From Hahella ganghwensis DSM 17046 (GTDB lineage Bacteria > Pseudomonadota > Gammaproteobacteria > Pseudomonadales > Oleiphilaceae), in the NCBI RefSeq assembly GCF_000376785.1, contig NZ_AQXX01000095.1:1-48413 (forward strand): DNA of 48,413 nucleotides. Reading direction: 5' to 3'. A program made the position numbers and the translations under genes. Shown here piece after piece: positions 18,101-25,775 of the stretch. Position 1 is the stretch's first letter. The number at the start of each line of letters is the position of its first letter. A model generated the notes under the pieces. The model was not told the origin of the DNA, did not search any database, and saw only the letters and a program-made list of their open reading frames with translations.

Positions 18101-19287
18101 CCACTGACCCAGATTTCACCTTCAACCCCTTCTCTTTCAGGCATTCCATTTTCGCGATTGCGAATATCCACCTGAATGCCATCATTCAGGGCATAAGGAA
18201 TCAGTGCCCTTTTTGACTGCAGGCCTCCATCTCCCTTGAAAGACTCCTTCCTTTTAACCACTTTTGAGTCAAGTTCTTCCAGACCATAGCGGCCGCCCGC
18301 CACCAACAATGTTGCTTCTGCCAGGCCGTATACGGGGAGGAAGGCGTTTCGATTGAAGCCTGCAGAGGCGAATGTGTGGCAGAATCGGTCCAATACCGGG
18401 AGCAATACGGTTTCTGACCCCACGCATACCTTGCTCCAACGGGAAAGATCCAACGAAGCATCCGGCTCTACCTTTCGACAGCAGTATTCAAAAGCAAAGG
18501 TGGGAGCTGCCGATAAGTTAGCCTGATATTCGGAGACGGCCTTGAGCCAGAGTTGCGGTGACTGAAGAAAGGTCCGGGGGGACATATACACGCCTGTTCC
18601 CCCCTCAAATAATGGGATGAACAGGTCGCCGACTAGCCCCATATCATGGTGCATTGGCAACCATCCTACGACCCGTGCCCGTTCTTCCAGCGCAAATACT
18701 TGCTGCATTTGCCTCATGTGAGTGATGACGCTTGAGTGTCTCAGCACGACCCCCTTCGGCTCTGACGTAGATCCAGAGGTGTACTGTATGTAGGCAATAT
18801 CGTCTGGATAAGCTCTAGGTAGCGGGATGTTATCGAGCTCGCCGGCTTGAAGCGACTCAATGGACAGAACATTGATCGAGGGTAGGCCCTCAGCCTTCAG
18901 ATGTGCCCTAACTTCATCGGATTTGGATGCTTCAACAATGATACATCCTGCCTTTCCCTGTCGAAGAATTGAAACCAGACGTCCATATCCGACCTTATCC
19001 TTCGCATGACGTAAGGGCGATACGGGGGCAGGAATCAACCCCGCAAGCATAGTGCCGAAAAAACCGACCACAAAGTCAGCCTGGTTTTCCAAAGCCAGTA
19101 AGGTGATAGATCCAGAAATACCCAACCGGTCCAGATTTTCCGCCACAATCAGGCAGTGCCGGCGTAAGCCGGCAAAACTGAATGATGTGGCCTCCTGCCC
19201 CCGACTATCAAGGAAGCGCAAGGCGATTTCGTCAGCCCTGCCCTCGGGCAAATTCAGTACAAGGTCTGCAACAGTATTTTTTCTCAT
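12139..19287 (-). CDS. FAAL-KS-AT-KR-ACP-TE polyketide megasynthase
   Basis: A 2,382-residue one-module type I PKS. Fatty acyl-AMP ligase, about 1-555: YTSGSTSEPKGVV (172), YGLAEATLLV (323), TGDLGF (420), TGRAKE (436). Ketosynthase, 576-1020: Cys in VDTACSSS (752), EAHGTGTPTGDP, NIGHLEAGAG. Acyltransferase, 1132-1450: GHSLGE Ser near 1222 and AFHSHL, suggesting malonyl-CoA. Ketoreductase, about 1500-1950: GGLGGLG (1767) and the Ser/Tyr/Asn set in FSSVSALWG and HYTAANHF. Carrier: Ser in LGMDSL (2076). Type II-like thioesterase, 2140-2370: GHSLGA (2223), GDQDP, GGHD. No dehydratase, enoylreductase or methyltransferase motif is seen. The predicted product is a fatty acid extended by one malonate and reduced to the beta-hydroxy acid, then released. 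No carrier domain lies between ligase and ketosynthase, which is unusual. It is followed three bases later by the hydroxylase gene. Confidence 0.93.
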   Translation of the reverse strand: MRKNTVADLVLNLPEGRADEIALRFLDSRGQEATSFSFAGLRRHCLIVAENLDRLGISGSITLLALENQADFVVGFFGTMLAGLIPAPVSPLRHAKDKVGYGRLVSILRQGKAGCIIVEASKSDEVRAHLKAEGLPSINVLSIESLQAGELDNIPLPRAYPDDIAYIQYTSGSTSEPKGVVLRHSSVITHMRQMQQVFALEERARVVGWLPMHHDMGLVGDLFIPLFEGGTGVYMSPRTFLQSPQLWLKAVSEYQANLSAAPTFAFEYCCRKVEPDASLDLSRWSKVCVGSETVLLPVLDRFCHTFASAGFNRNAFLPVYGLAEATLLVAGGRYGLEELDSKVVKRKESFKGDGGLQSKRALIPYALNDGIQVDIRNRENGMPEREGVEGEIWVSGPATTVGYLEELSAEMSFPESPAINTGDLGFIKNGFLYVTGRAKETVIVRGVNYSSEDLEYTVCRTQELLQSNDHCVCVSQIEDSGEKLFVFQEVQRHLPAKDQYRVIEQINANLVDGFGITADTIVLVPRGTLPRTANYKLARRACLERYLRHEMKVLHCGNSGEERSIEASSHKTQEAMEDDPVVVVGMACKFPGDVTDPEAFWDLLINGKDAITEVPPERWDNEVFYDARPAVPGKVSTKWAGFVDGIDLFDPALFGVSAAEAPEIDPQQRMLLETSWRLIENAGWQKQQLAGSDTGVFIGVSTNDYLYMKIKLSPGMNSFNAYSGLGNANSVAANRISFFYDLKGPSMAVDTACSSSMTAFYLGTRAIMNGDCSQAIVGGVNAILSPGPTITLSQFNMMSPEGRCKTFDASADGYVRAEGCGLVMLKRQSAAIRDGDAILAIVAAAGVGQDGLSAGMTSPNGGAQDRLLRHCLKQAGLAGSDISYVEAHGTGTPTGDPVEMDQICKIYGNTRFYESNKKLKQTGKEVMPCDAPTDTCEDTCYVGAVKANIGHLEAGAGIASVIKSLLMLQKGMIPPQIHLRQLNPKIRLQGSRLSIPTEPHEWLPASGQRYLAISSFGFGGSLAHAILKQADKVVERRQPQPPDAFFYHQHPLVLSAVSPEALGRQAAYWEEWLDGAPDIAIRDLCYSQALGRTHLKYRTYFLVDSLSALKERLHAYVQADRYPATGKSSQICFLFTGQGEHYLHMGRELYSRFPIFRQAFDRCARALNNPDEGFTLAEMAFENDDTRHWNDTYMQPILFAVQYALGMLWQTAGVRPDVLLGHSLGEYAAACLAGCFEPEVGMHLLKRRAQLTNSITNKGFMATIFTDHQQVRAVMDPDRVQIAAINSRHKTVVSGEIEDMERLIRHFESRGVEVYRLKTDQAFHSHLIDPILQDYRQWAEKFEFKRPTKQWLSSVRGDFMNSVPNADHWCDHLRHTVLFEDAVEKLDQEQDWAFLEIGPGASTLAAVRENLPNYKGLLLRSLNIKKGDRTELFYFLDSLGRLYQAGIDIHWENILYGRFCPELIPGQKFTHQSYWIKGFNAEALSAFAKSEDVQRPPERETVKQPGHYKLSWVENSSSLSLNVDALLKQNADNWLIVGEPGKLTERVVSRLRKSQKCVFWVALSTQVGIKAGKPDAVLSPEASVQDWSYIIAKFENYRRKAGHRDWKMIYLAQGKATSDTLSPREIDISVATGTGTMLPMLKAVKHNGLMLQLWIVCENAQNVLSDQSDNNDRSDLNLPLAALWGFSKTLFLEHPEWRGGLIDIDRKELLEDRVSGLLQKVLKPSGEHSVALRGGQEFIQQIIPKKVTEGEPLRFRDDGAFLITGGLGGLGLESARWVVQNGARHIVLVGRTPLPDREQWSSIKESQEHYDKIQKVLELERNGARVDVVSMDIRHEDNLSQLFNQYVIRGVIHAAGVNWFSKVMDTNRDEFLRTLKIKTSSTWALHRLSLCCDLDCFILFSSVSALWGSVELSHYTAANHFMDMLSQYRKAYGLPATCINWGPWADVGMSAKPNEVDVLQQLGFRLMSPREAVKAMSLEVMDGAALSLVTDMDWERFQTFTNFSLQPSLFAKVVTDAPSMVRASEQGLARIMRSSPEKARSLIEEVVRMELRMVMLIDSINDVDSEQRFNFLGMDSLMAITFAAKLEEYFGCKLPNTLAYNYPHIKAVSDYLHCRVYLGKDPAKQESETGESAPNKWLRIIKRSVTEPTVTIYCFPYAGAGASVYARWGEEFGDDVEIIAVNPPGREDWSDEAPLTNLDSLAEALESAFFPPPNGEFIFFGHSLGALMAFALYQRLKKVGGKPPAKLVISGAAVPGEKTQGDLHTLPTEAFVEEVAKYCINPPETIRAFEPLIRADIKMFEQFDNPGDRVGVPLTVVAGDQDPVVKPEDVQAWASLADAEFDYVCLSGGHDLVKQCQRELADIILKDRQINEPLPATESVEE

Positions 19288-19324
19288 AAACCATTTCTTC
19301 TTCTAGTTTTTTAGAGGCTGTTTT

Positions 19325-20761
19325 TCAGGAGCCAGCTTGTACGACCAGCTTGCTGACAATCGACTGACCATTGATCCCAACCCCGCTGAGGGTATATTCA
19401 GCAGTGCTGGTAACTTGCAGGGACTTGCTGCCGGAAGCGACCTCGTCACCGGTAATCTGTATATTGCCCGGTAGCAGGACCATGCCTTTGGACGCATCCA
19501 GATTGGCTGTAACCCAACTGAATTCGAAGATGTTGTCCCCTTTGCTAACAGCGTTGAAGTACTGGATTTGAGGATGCTCTTTATCACCGCTTCCTAAATA
19601 ATACTTTTCCGCTTTACCGCCGGGCTGGTAGAAAGTCAGAATCGCCAGGTCGCTGCTTGGGAATTCAATTTTCTGGGCAGTCCACTGCTCAGGGTCAAGC
19701 GCCGCCTTCACACCAGAAAGCAGGCCTTCGTTATTGGTCGTGTATTTGAAGTAGACCAGCCCTACGGGAGCCAGAGTGAATGACACATCTGCGTAGGCGG
19801 GTTCCTGAAATCCGTTCACAGCCAATGTATAGGTGACGGTTTCAGGCAAATTGCTGTAGTTGTTGAAGAAAGTCTTCAACAACTCCTTCCCGGGGTTTAC
19901 TTCTAACGGGGATTGGGGATTGTTCCGATCAAGCCCGGAATTCGAGCTTAATGTTGTTCCGGCTCCAAACAGGCTGTGCCAGGTCAGGGTTACACTTGAA
20001 TTCACCTTGAGGGGCGACGTTTTATTGCCGGTAAATGACGTGATCAATGGCGAATGCTGGGTTAGTGTCACATTCTGCTGGGCATGACGATTGTCGCCTG
20101 TATAGACTTGTAAGGTATAGGTTCTTTGGGATTCGGTGGTAGAAGGTACGTTCACCTTGGTAGTGCCCGGATAGGGGGGATCTCCACTGACAGGAAAATC
20201 CTTTTCCCCGGTGCCACCGGAGAATCCGAAGATTTTGACACCGATACCTGCCGCTGATTGCCAATTCAGGTTCGCCTGCTCGTACAGGCCCACCACATAT
20301 GGATCCAGCCAGGCAATTACAGCCAGTTCCTGAGCTATTTTTGAAATCGCTACTGAAGTCCGGTTGTTGTTGGGGCCAACGTATTCCTGGATGCCGGTAG
20401 TCGCACTGCCGGTTTTGCCGTTGATGACGGCATTTTCAAAGACCACCACAATTTTGTCGCCCGGTTCAATCGTAGTGCCGACAGCAGATTTGATAGCAAA
20501 ATAGTCACCTGAGCGTACACAACTGAATCCCTGTGGTTGTAACACTTTGGTCTGCACCGGAAGTTGATTCATCAGGTCGCTGATGTCGCTTCCAGCAGGA
20601 AATGTTACATCGATCTCATCTCCATTAGGGCCGCCCTGCCATTGTATTGTCGGGCCGTCTATAGGGTTTGAAATAGTCAGGGTCAGGTCGGTGGTTGTCG
20701 CAACGAATACCTGAGGCGGCGCGAAGCTATATTCGAAAACGGTGCTTGAACTGTTACTCAT
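19325..20761 (-). CDS. Uncharacterised beta-rich protein (about 478 aa)
   Basis: I do not recognise a family. The N-terminal 150 residues are strand-rich (FEYSFAPPQVFVATTTDLTL opening). The middle reads like tandem immunoglobulin-type folds, with TYTLQVYTGDNRHAQQNVTL, SSVTLTWHSLFGAG and TVTYTLAVNGF as alternating strands. The C-terminal 130 residues repeat short strands with many Gly, Ser and Asn. There is no signal peptide, membrane helix or catalytic motif. The ATG at 20761 is preferred because AAGGGAG is eight bases upstream; the ATG at 20767 is too close to it. It lies 37 bases before the megasynthase and 58 bases after the 1,321-residue protein, with a small hairpin (20791-20809) in that gap. 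Confidence 0.75.
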   Translation of the reverse strand: MSNSSSTVFEYSFAPPQVFVATTTDLTLTISNPIDGPTIQWQGGPNGDEIDVTFPAGSDISDLMNQLPVQTKVLQPQGFSCVRSGDYFAIKSAVGTTIEPGDKIVVVFENAVINGKTGSATTGIQEYVGPNNNRTSVAISKIAQELAVIAWLDPYVVGLYEQANLNWQSAAGIGVKIFGFSGGTGEKDFPVSGDPPYPGTTKVNVPSTTESQRTYTLQVYTGDNRHAQQNVTLTQHSPLITSFTGNKTSPLKVNSSVTLTWHSLFGAGTTLSSNSGLDRNNPQSPLEVNPGKELLKTFFNNYSNLPETVTYTLAVNGFQEPAYADVSFTLAPVGLVYFKYTTNNEGLLSGVKAALDPEQWTAQKIEFPSSDLAILTFYQPGGKAEKYYLGSGDKEHPQIQYFNAVSKGDNIFEFSWVTANLDASKGMVLLPGNIQITGDEVASGSKSLQVTSTAEYTLSGVGINGQSIVSKLVVQAGS

Positions 20762-20825
20762 TGGCATGACTCCCTTGCTATTATTTTGTCTGCCGGACGT
20801 CTTCCGGCATTGAGTTCACATGTGG

Positions 20826-23800
20826 TCAGATTTCCTCAGACTCAGCGCCCGACAGTGTCAGCCAGCCTTCTATCAATGTCGGAATTGTACTTTCCAGAGT
20901 CGCGACCGGCGTGTAGTTGGTTACCTGAACATTCGGATTCCATTGGGTCACATCTTTTCGGGCGGTCCATCCCCACTTACCCCTGACCTCCGTCGGCGTA
21001 GGCATCCTGATTTTGTCTGGATCCAGCAATAAAGGTCCGGTACGGAAGGTTGCCGTAAAATTCTTCATGGCGATGGCAACAGGCCCTGTTGGCAACGTCA
21101 GTTCCCGGGTCGGCAACCCGCCTGAAATTACCGGCATATTGCCGGATGGATCGATTAGAACAGTCAATTTGACCGGATCATCTCCCGGTGCGATGGAGAT
21201 CAAGTGGTTCTCTTTCACATAGCCGCTGGTAAAGCCGGCGGGAGTAGTGATCGCCTTCAGCATGGCACTGCTGTCCGCCCGCTTGCCTGCTCCGCTGGTT
21301 AACAGACTCTTCATTGCTGCTGTCTGGTTTTGAATACCGTATACGGCATAAAAAGTGTCGTACTGATCAGCCTGGAAATATCCCATCACCCCGTTTTGCT
21401 GGGACAGGCTGTCACCTACCCTAAAAGGAAATGGCACGGACATATAAGGGGGATTTATAGGCAGATACTCCCCGTTGTTGTCATAGTACCTACCAGTATC
21501 CGTCCAACTCTGGTTGTATATGGGAGTGCCGGCAACAGGCACATTCAACTCAGCCCTCACCACGGCTATAGGCCTGCCCAGCAATATCGAGAGATTCCCA
21601 TCCTGAAGCGGGAAGTTCCCCATGGACCACAATGTTGCGTCTATGGCAGACATCAACTCGTCATAGGCAGACGAGCCTTGTGAAGCAGTCGTCAATAATG
21701 ACAGGATAAAGCTCTGTAAATGCTCATTGGGTAGATTTGGTGGCGCTCCCAAGGGTGTATTGCTACCGGGCACTGCATCCCAGCGAATGGAAAACTCAGC
21801 ACTGGTTTCGCTTCCGGTTAACTGTCGCTGAATTTTGATGATAGCGCCAAGGTTATTTCCTTCAGCGTCAAATACCATCAACGAGTTATCCAGGTGATTG
21901 GCCATTACCCATCCGCATATGGGACTGGTCCGGTCAGATGAATTACTGAATACGGCGTCATTATTCGCCTGCAGAAATCTGGGATTGGCCCTCACCGGTT
22001 GTTCCAGCCTGGGCGGCAACTGACCGTAGGTTTCAGCCTTGTCGATGCTGGAAGGGGTAGTCAGTTCCTCAGACCAGTAGATGTTCAATATGGGCGACTC
22101 TGCACCGAAACTTGGGTCCTTGCCCCGCCAGATCTGACCGAAGGAATCCACCATCCACAGATCAATCACCTGGAAGTGTCCGGATCTTATCGGGAAGAAG
22201 GGGCCGGATTCCGTCTCTGATCCCACCACTGGGCGGAACAGGCTGCTGGTGTTACCCAACAGGTCGGCATACTCCTCAGTGAAAGTGTTCATGGAGGTAA
22301 TTTCTGTCGCCAATTGTTTACCGAGCCCCCCCATGGATTGAGTGACGATATCAATCTCCTTGATATCATTGGCCACCTTGGTCAGGTTCGAAATAATAAA
22401 ATCCGGTAAATCCTGATAGTTCGGGTCACTCTCAAAACTGGCGAATTTCTGCTGGATGTTCTGGGCGGTTTTCGTATTGATCGTCGTACGACCTTCATAA
22501 ATCAGTTTATCGGGCGGTGTCGGGATGCTGGTTTCAGTGTATGAGAAGTCGATATCCCCTAATGTCCAGCCGTTCAGCGCCTCGGCTGAATCCATGGAGG
22601 TCGGGAACCATGAGATTTTCCAATCAAGATAAATGGGCGTCCAGGGCTGCTGAGTTCGATAGGCAACTGACTCTTCTGACGGCAAGACACCGTTTATTCC
22701 GGCCACGACCCCCAGCGCCTGTGGATGAACACCCAATTGATCCGCATTGTTCCAGGGCGCGGTCTGTTGCTTCTGAATCTGGGCGGTCAATGCCGTGAGA
22801 TCGTCATCGGTTGGAGTGATGCCAGCCTTTTGAAAATATAGACTGGCAATCAATCCCGCATTGCTGGTATCCAGCAGCAATAATTCAATCCAGAGATCCA
22901 TCACCTCTTTGGGAATCGCATTCCAGGTGGGCAGAACCACATTGCCGCCAGCTAACAGTTCTGCCGCGCCAACTGTCTCTTTTGGCCCAGCACTACCGCC
23001 TTCCGGAGTATAGGTAATATCGATGCCTGTAACCGTCTGCCCGGTAAAGCGGACAAACAACAGTTGGTCCTCCTTGTACTGACCGGGAGAGTTTAATTTC
23101 GCATCAAGTTTCCCTCCCGCGAGCATAACCACCGGGTCATTGGGCGCAGCATTGGGTGTCAGGTCGACGGGTTTGAGAACGAACTGGTTCCCTAAGGTAT
23201 CCTGAAAGGCCTTGGCATCACTATCCACCTGAGCGGATTTCTGATCATAGGACGACAGGTTTGCGGCCAATACCCCTTTTATGGCGTTTATACTGTTGTT
23301 GACCTTGGTCACAATGTCCGGATCGGAATGGCGATTCAATTGAAGCTTTTTCACTGATAGCAGGAAAAGTTCGCTACGCTGACTGGAAATCAAACTATAG
23401 AGTGTGTTGACTTCGCTTTGCAGCTTGTTTAGGGCAATCAGTGTTTGTGTCTCGTTGGCCTCCAGCGGAATCGTCTGCTGGCCTCCGGTGCTCTGTATGT
23501 CTTCTGTGGTGCTTTCAGGCCGAACCACAACCCATTGCTGGCCACCGTAACTGAGTTCGAATTCGTCGTTATGCAGCCTGGTTTCAACCTTGTTCACTTC
23601 GTTGTTGGCGAGATCGAACAGAAGGTCCTTCTGGAAGGCAGAGAGTGCACGTTCTATTTCGGGTATAAACGAAGGATCCTCCCCCAATTCCTCAACCACT
23701 TTATTGGCCATATACACCGAAATAGCTTCTGTCGAAGTATTGCCGATGGCTACTGAAGGAAAGTCCGCATAGTCGCCTGGCACACCGGTACCATATGCAT

Positions 23801-24791
23801 GTCCGTTACCCTGCCAATTAACGGTAGCAACCATCGAGTGGCACAACAGTTTAGTCGGCAGATCCGGCTGTTCTGCGGTTACGCCATTGGTCTGCTGCCA
23901 GTTATGCCAGGCGATAATCGCGGCTTTCTCCTGCTCAGGCAATTGAATGGAATCCGGATTGAACGTGCCCTGTAACCCGTGCGACTGCTGCCACTTTTTC
24001 CAGGCATCGACGCCATTGTCCACATCCCCCACCGAGGGTCCGGGAGACCAGGCAAACCCCTGTTCAAGTGCCGCTTTCCAATCCGCGCTGTCTGTCACCG
24101 GAAGGGAGCTTAGAACATCATCGTCCGGATTGGCGTACCAGCCGATAATGGAATAAGTATATATGGCGCTGTCAGCGGCTTCCTGACCAAAATCATCATA
24201 CAGGGAAAAGACATTCTTAATATTGTCGTAGGCCACCGACCAGGATAAGGTTCCAGGTCCAACTGCCTGTAGGAACGGCTTATCCGGCCCAGCCACGCCC
24301 TGCCAAGTGGCCAGTTCCTGTGCAACCCCTATCCCACGCAGCGGAAAGCTGGTGTCCTGAGGGTAAGGATATTGGTTATAGTCGGACGGGTTGTTGGAAA
24401 TATCAAAAAGTGTATCGCTTTGCAGAACCGTCGCGGTCACTTCCGGCGGCGCAATGGATCCATTACCACCGGAAGCGTATTTGAAGCGCGTTACCAGCCA
24501 ACGGTTGGGAACCAGCCTGAACCCCACCTGCTCTTCCTGGGCGCTTTGTGATCCGCTGCGCAGGCTGAAAGGCAACGTCCACATGATGTGTGCACCCACC
24601 CCAAGGGTCGAGGTAGTAAAAGGCGAAGGCAACACAGCTCCGGGACTTAAATACAGGTCCAGGTAGCTGTTCTTGGTGCTGGCGTAAGTAGTGTTCTGAT
24701 CCGGTTTGCCCACCAGCAGAATATCCGTTGCCATAGGAACCAGGACACGGGGGCCGGGCCATACCGGCATGAGGTTTGTCTGTGCAGCCAT
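20826..24791 (-). CDS. Uncharacterised 1,321-aa protein
   Basis: Large soluble protein with no recognised domain. Near the N-terminus are aromatic strand segments, IMWTLPFSLRSG and FRLVPNRWLVTRF, and later SIIGWYANPDDDVL, which look like conserved core motifs of an unnamed family. A central part (about 440-540) is helical with coiled-coil character (ALNKLQSEVNTLYSLISSQR), and a second helical stretch lies near 820-880. The rest is strand-rich. There is no signal peptide. The ATG at 24791 has GGAAAG five bases upstream; a GTG four codons earlier is possible. It sits in the middle of the 29-kb operon, 51 bases after the 310-aa gene, and is likely a structural partner of its neighbours (inference). 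Confidence 0.75.
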   Translation of the reverse strand: MAAQTNLMPVWPGPRVLVPMATDILLVGKPDQNTTYASTKNSYLDLYLSPGAVLPSPFTTSTLGVGAHIMWTLPFSLRSGSQSAQEEQVGFRLVPNRWLVTRFKYASGGNGSIAPPEVTATVLQSDTLFDISNNPSDYNQYPYPQDTSFPLRGIGVAQELATWQGVAGPDKPFLQAVGPGTLSWSVAYDNIKNVFSLYDDFGQEAADSAIYTYSIIGWYANPDDDVLSSLPVTDSADWKAALEQGFAWSPGPSVGDVDNGVDAWKKWQQSHGLQGTFNPDSIQLPEQEKAAIIAWHNWQQTNGVTAEQPDLPTKLLCHSMVATVNWQGNGHAYGTGVPGDYADFPSVAIGNTSTEAISVYMANKVVEELGEDPSFIPEIERALSAFQKDLLFDLANNEVNKVETRLHNDEFELSYGGQQWVVVRPESTTEDIQSTGGQQTIPLEANETQTLIALNKLQSEVNTLYSLISSQRSELFLLSVKKLQLNRHSDPDIVTKVNNSINAIKGVLAANLSSYDQKSAQVDSDAKAFQDTLGNQFVLKPVDLTPNAAPNDPVVMLAGGKLDAKLNSPGQYKEDQLLFVRFTGQTVTGIDITYTPEGGSAGPKETVGAAELLAGGNVVLPTWNAIPKEVMDLWIELLLLDTSNAGLIASLYFQKAGITPTDDDLTALTAQIQKQQTAPWNNADQLGVHPQALGVVAGINGVLPSEESVAYRTQQPWTPIYLDWKISWFPTSMDSAEALNGWTLGDIDFSYTETSIPTPPDKLIYEGRTTINTKTAQNIQQKFASFESDPNYQDLPDFIISNLTKVANDIKEIDIVTQSMGGLGKQLATEITSMNTFTEEYADLLGNTSSLFRPVVGSETESGPFFPIRSGHFQVIDLWMVDSFGQIWRGKDPSFGAESPILNIYWSEELTTPSSIDKAETYGQLPPRLEQPVRANPRFLQANNDAVFSNSSDRTSPICGWVMANHLDNSLMVFDAEGNNLGAIIKIQRQLTGSETSAEFSIRWDAVPGSNTPLGAPPNLPNEHLQSFILSLLTTASQGSSAYDELMSAIDATLWSMGNFPLQDGNLSILLGRPIAVVRAELNVPVAGTPIYNQSWTDTGRYYDNNGEYLPINPPYMSVPFPFRVGDSLSQQNGVMGYFQADQYDTFYAVYGIQNQTAAMKSLLTSGAGKRADSSAMLKAITTPAGFTSGYVKENHLISIAPGDDPVKLTVLIDPSGNMPVISGGLPTRELTLPTGPVAIAMKNFTATFRTGPLLLDPDKIRMPTPTEVRGKWGWTARKDVTQWNPNVQVTNYTPVATLESTIPTLIEGWLTLSGAESEEI

Positions 24792-24842
24792 GTTTCTTTC
24801 CACTCTTAGTCGTTAATAGGTTGGCTCATTTGTAGTCCACGG

Positions 24843-25775
24843 CTAGTTCCCGCTATAAGCGCATTTGGGATAAGGCGTACCATTACTGATTTTGTAGCTC
24901 TGTTTGCCGGCACCCTGAACCAGCTGAACAGCAAATCCTCCCGGCTCGATTTTTCCTTTATCCAGGGCGCCTTGGGGCATGCTCGTTTCAATCGATGAAA
25001 CCAGCCCTTGAATGTCGACTACGCCGGGTTGAGAGTTATTGGCACGCAGATTTCCCGGGGCTGTCAAAAATGCCCCTGGGGTTTGAGGGTCAGGAATCTG
25101 TTTTCCCGGTGGATATTCCTCCACCGTGGGAAGCCCAAGCCCGCGTAGACTGACCTTAAAGTCAGAGGCACCCTTTTCCCTTGTAATACCGAAGTGAAGT
25201 GCTTCGCTCGGCTCAACGAAGTCCACATCATCCGGCACCCCGTCGAAGAGACAAAGCAGCACACTCGGCGCCAGACGGTCCATTCGCAACATGGGCAAGG
25301 CGGCCCCCTGCGCTGAGGCGTATACTTCCAATCCGGGCCAACCTGAGACGACCTGGGAGCGAAATAAAAGACCGGTAATAGGTCCACCGACATTGCCACT
25401 GCTATTCGGCTCCTGGTTTTTCAACTGGGCTCGAAGCTTTTGCTGAGCCAGATCGATCTGTTGATAGATATCCTCAAAGAACACTTCGTTGAAAAGGCTC
25501 GTTTGGGTGGAAAGCACGCCGACACTCAGAGCTCCGTCTACCAGGCGGTCAAGCCAGTTACGGTCCAGGAAGAAGAACCTCATGGACTCGTTCGGCAGCA
25601 TGCGGACATCCGGTGTCAGGTAGGAGGTCGGAACTCCGTAGAGCAATGTCAGCTGTGCCAGCCACTGGGCAATACTATCTGTCAGTACCGGTTTTTTATC
25701 CGGCGTTTGGGAGGCAGCCACCATTTTATTGACAATGGATTCATGCAGAGAGCTACGATTCATCCAGGATTTCAT
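24843..25775 (-). CDS. Uncharacterised 310-aa protein, translationally coupled
   Basis: No family recognised. The first third is helical, with the striking aromatic run SMRFFFLDRNWLDRLVDGAL around residue 65-85, preceded by LLYGVPTSYLTPDVRML. The middle has strand segments (GLLFRSQVVSGWPGLEVYA, then VLLCLFDGVPDDVDF). The C-terminal third is Pro/Gly-rich and then KQSYKISNGTPYPKCAYSGN at the end. There is no signal peptide or enzyme motif. Its ATG overlaps the stop of the upstream gene (ATGA at 25772-25775) and has AAGGAG seven bases upstream, so the two are made in a fixed ratio. That points to subunits of one complex. Confidence 0.75.
   Translation of the reverse strand: MKSWMNRSSLHESIVNKMVAASQTPDKKPVLTDSIAQWLAQLTLLYGVPTSYLTPDVRMLPNESMRFFFLDRNWLDRLVDGALSVGVLSTQTSLFNEVFFEDIYQQIDLAQQKLRAQLKNQEPNSSGNVGGPITGLLFRSQVVSGWPGLEVYASAQGAALPMLRMDRLAPSVLLCLFDGVPDDVDFVEPSEALHFGITREKGASDFKVSLRGLGLPTVEEYPPGKQIPDPQTPGAFLTAPGNLRANNSQPGVVDIQGLVSSIETSMPQGALDKGKIEPGGFAVQLVQGAGKQSYKISNGTPYPKCAYSGN

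Noticed and set aside
20791-20809. Intercistronic hairpin as a terminator
   Set aside because: On the transcribed minus strand it is followed by an A-rich run rather than T residues, and the genes on both sides appear cotranscribed.
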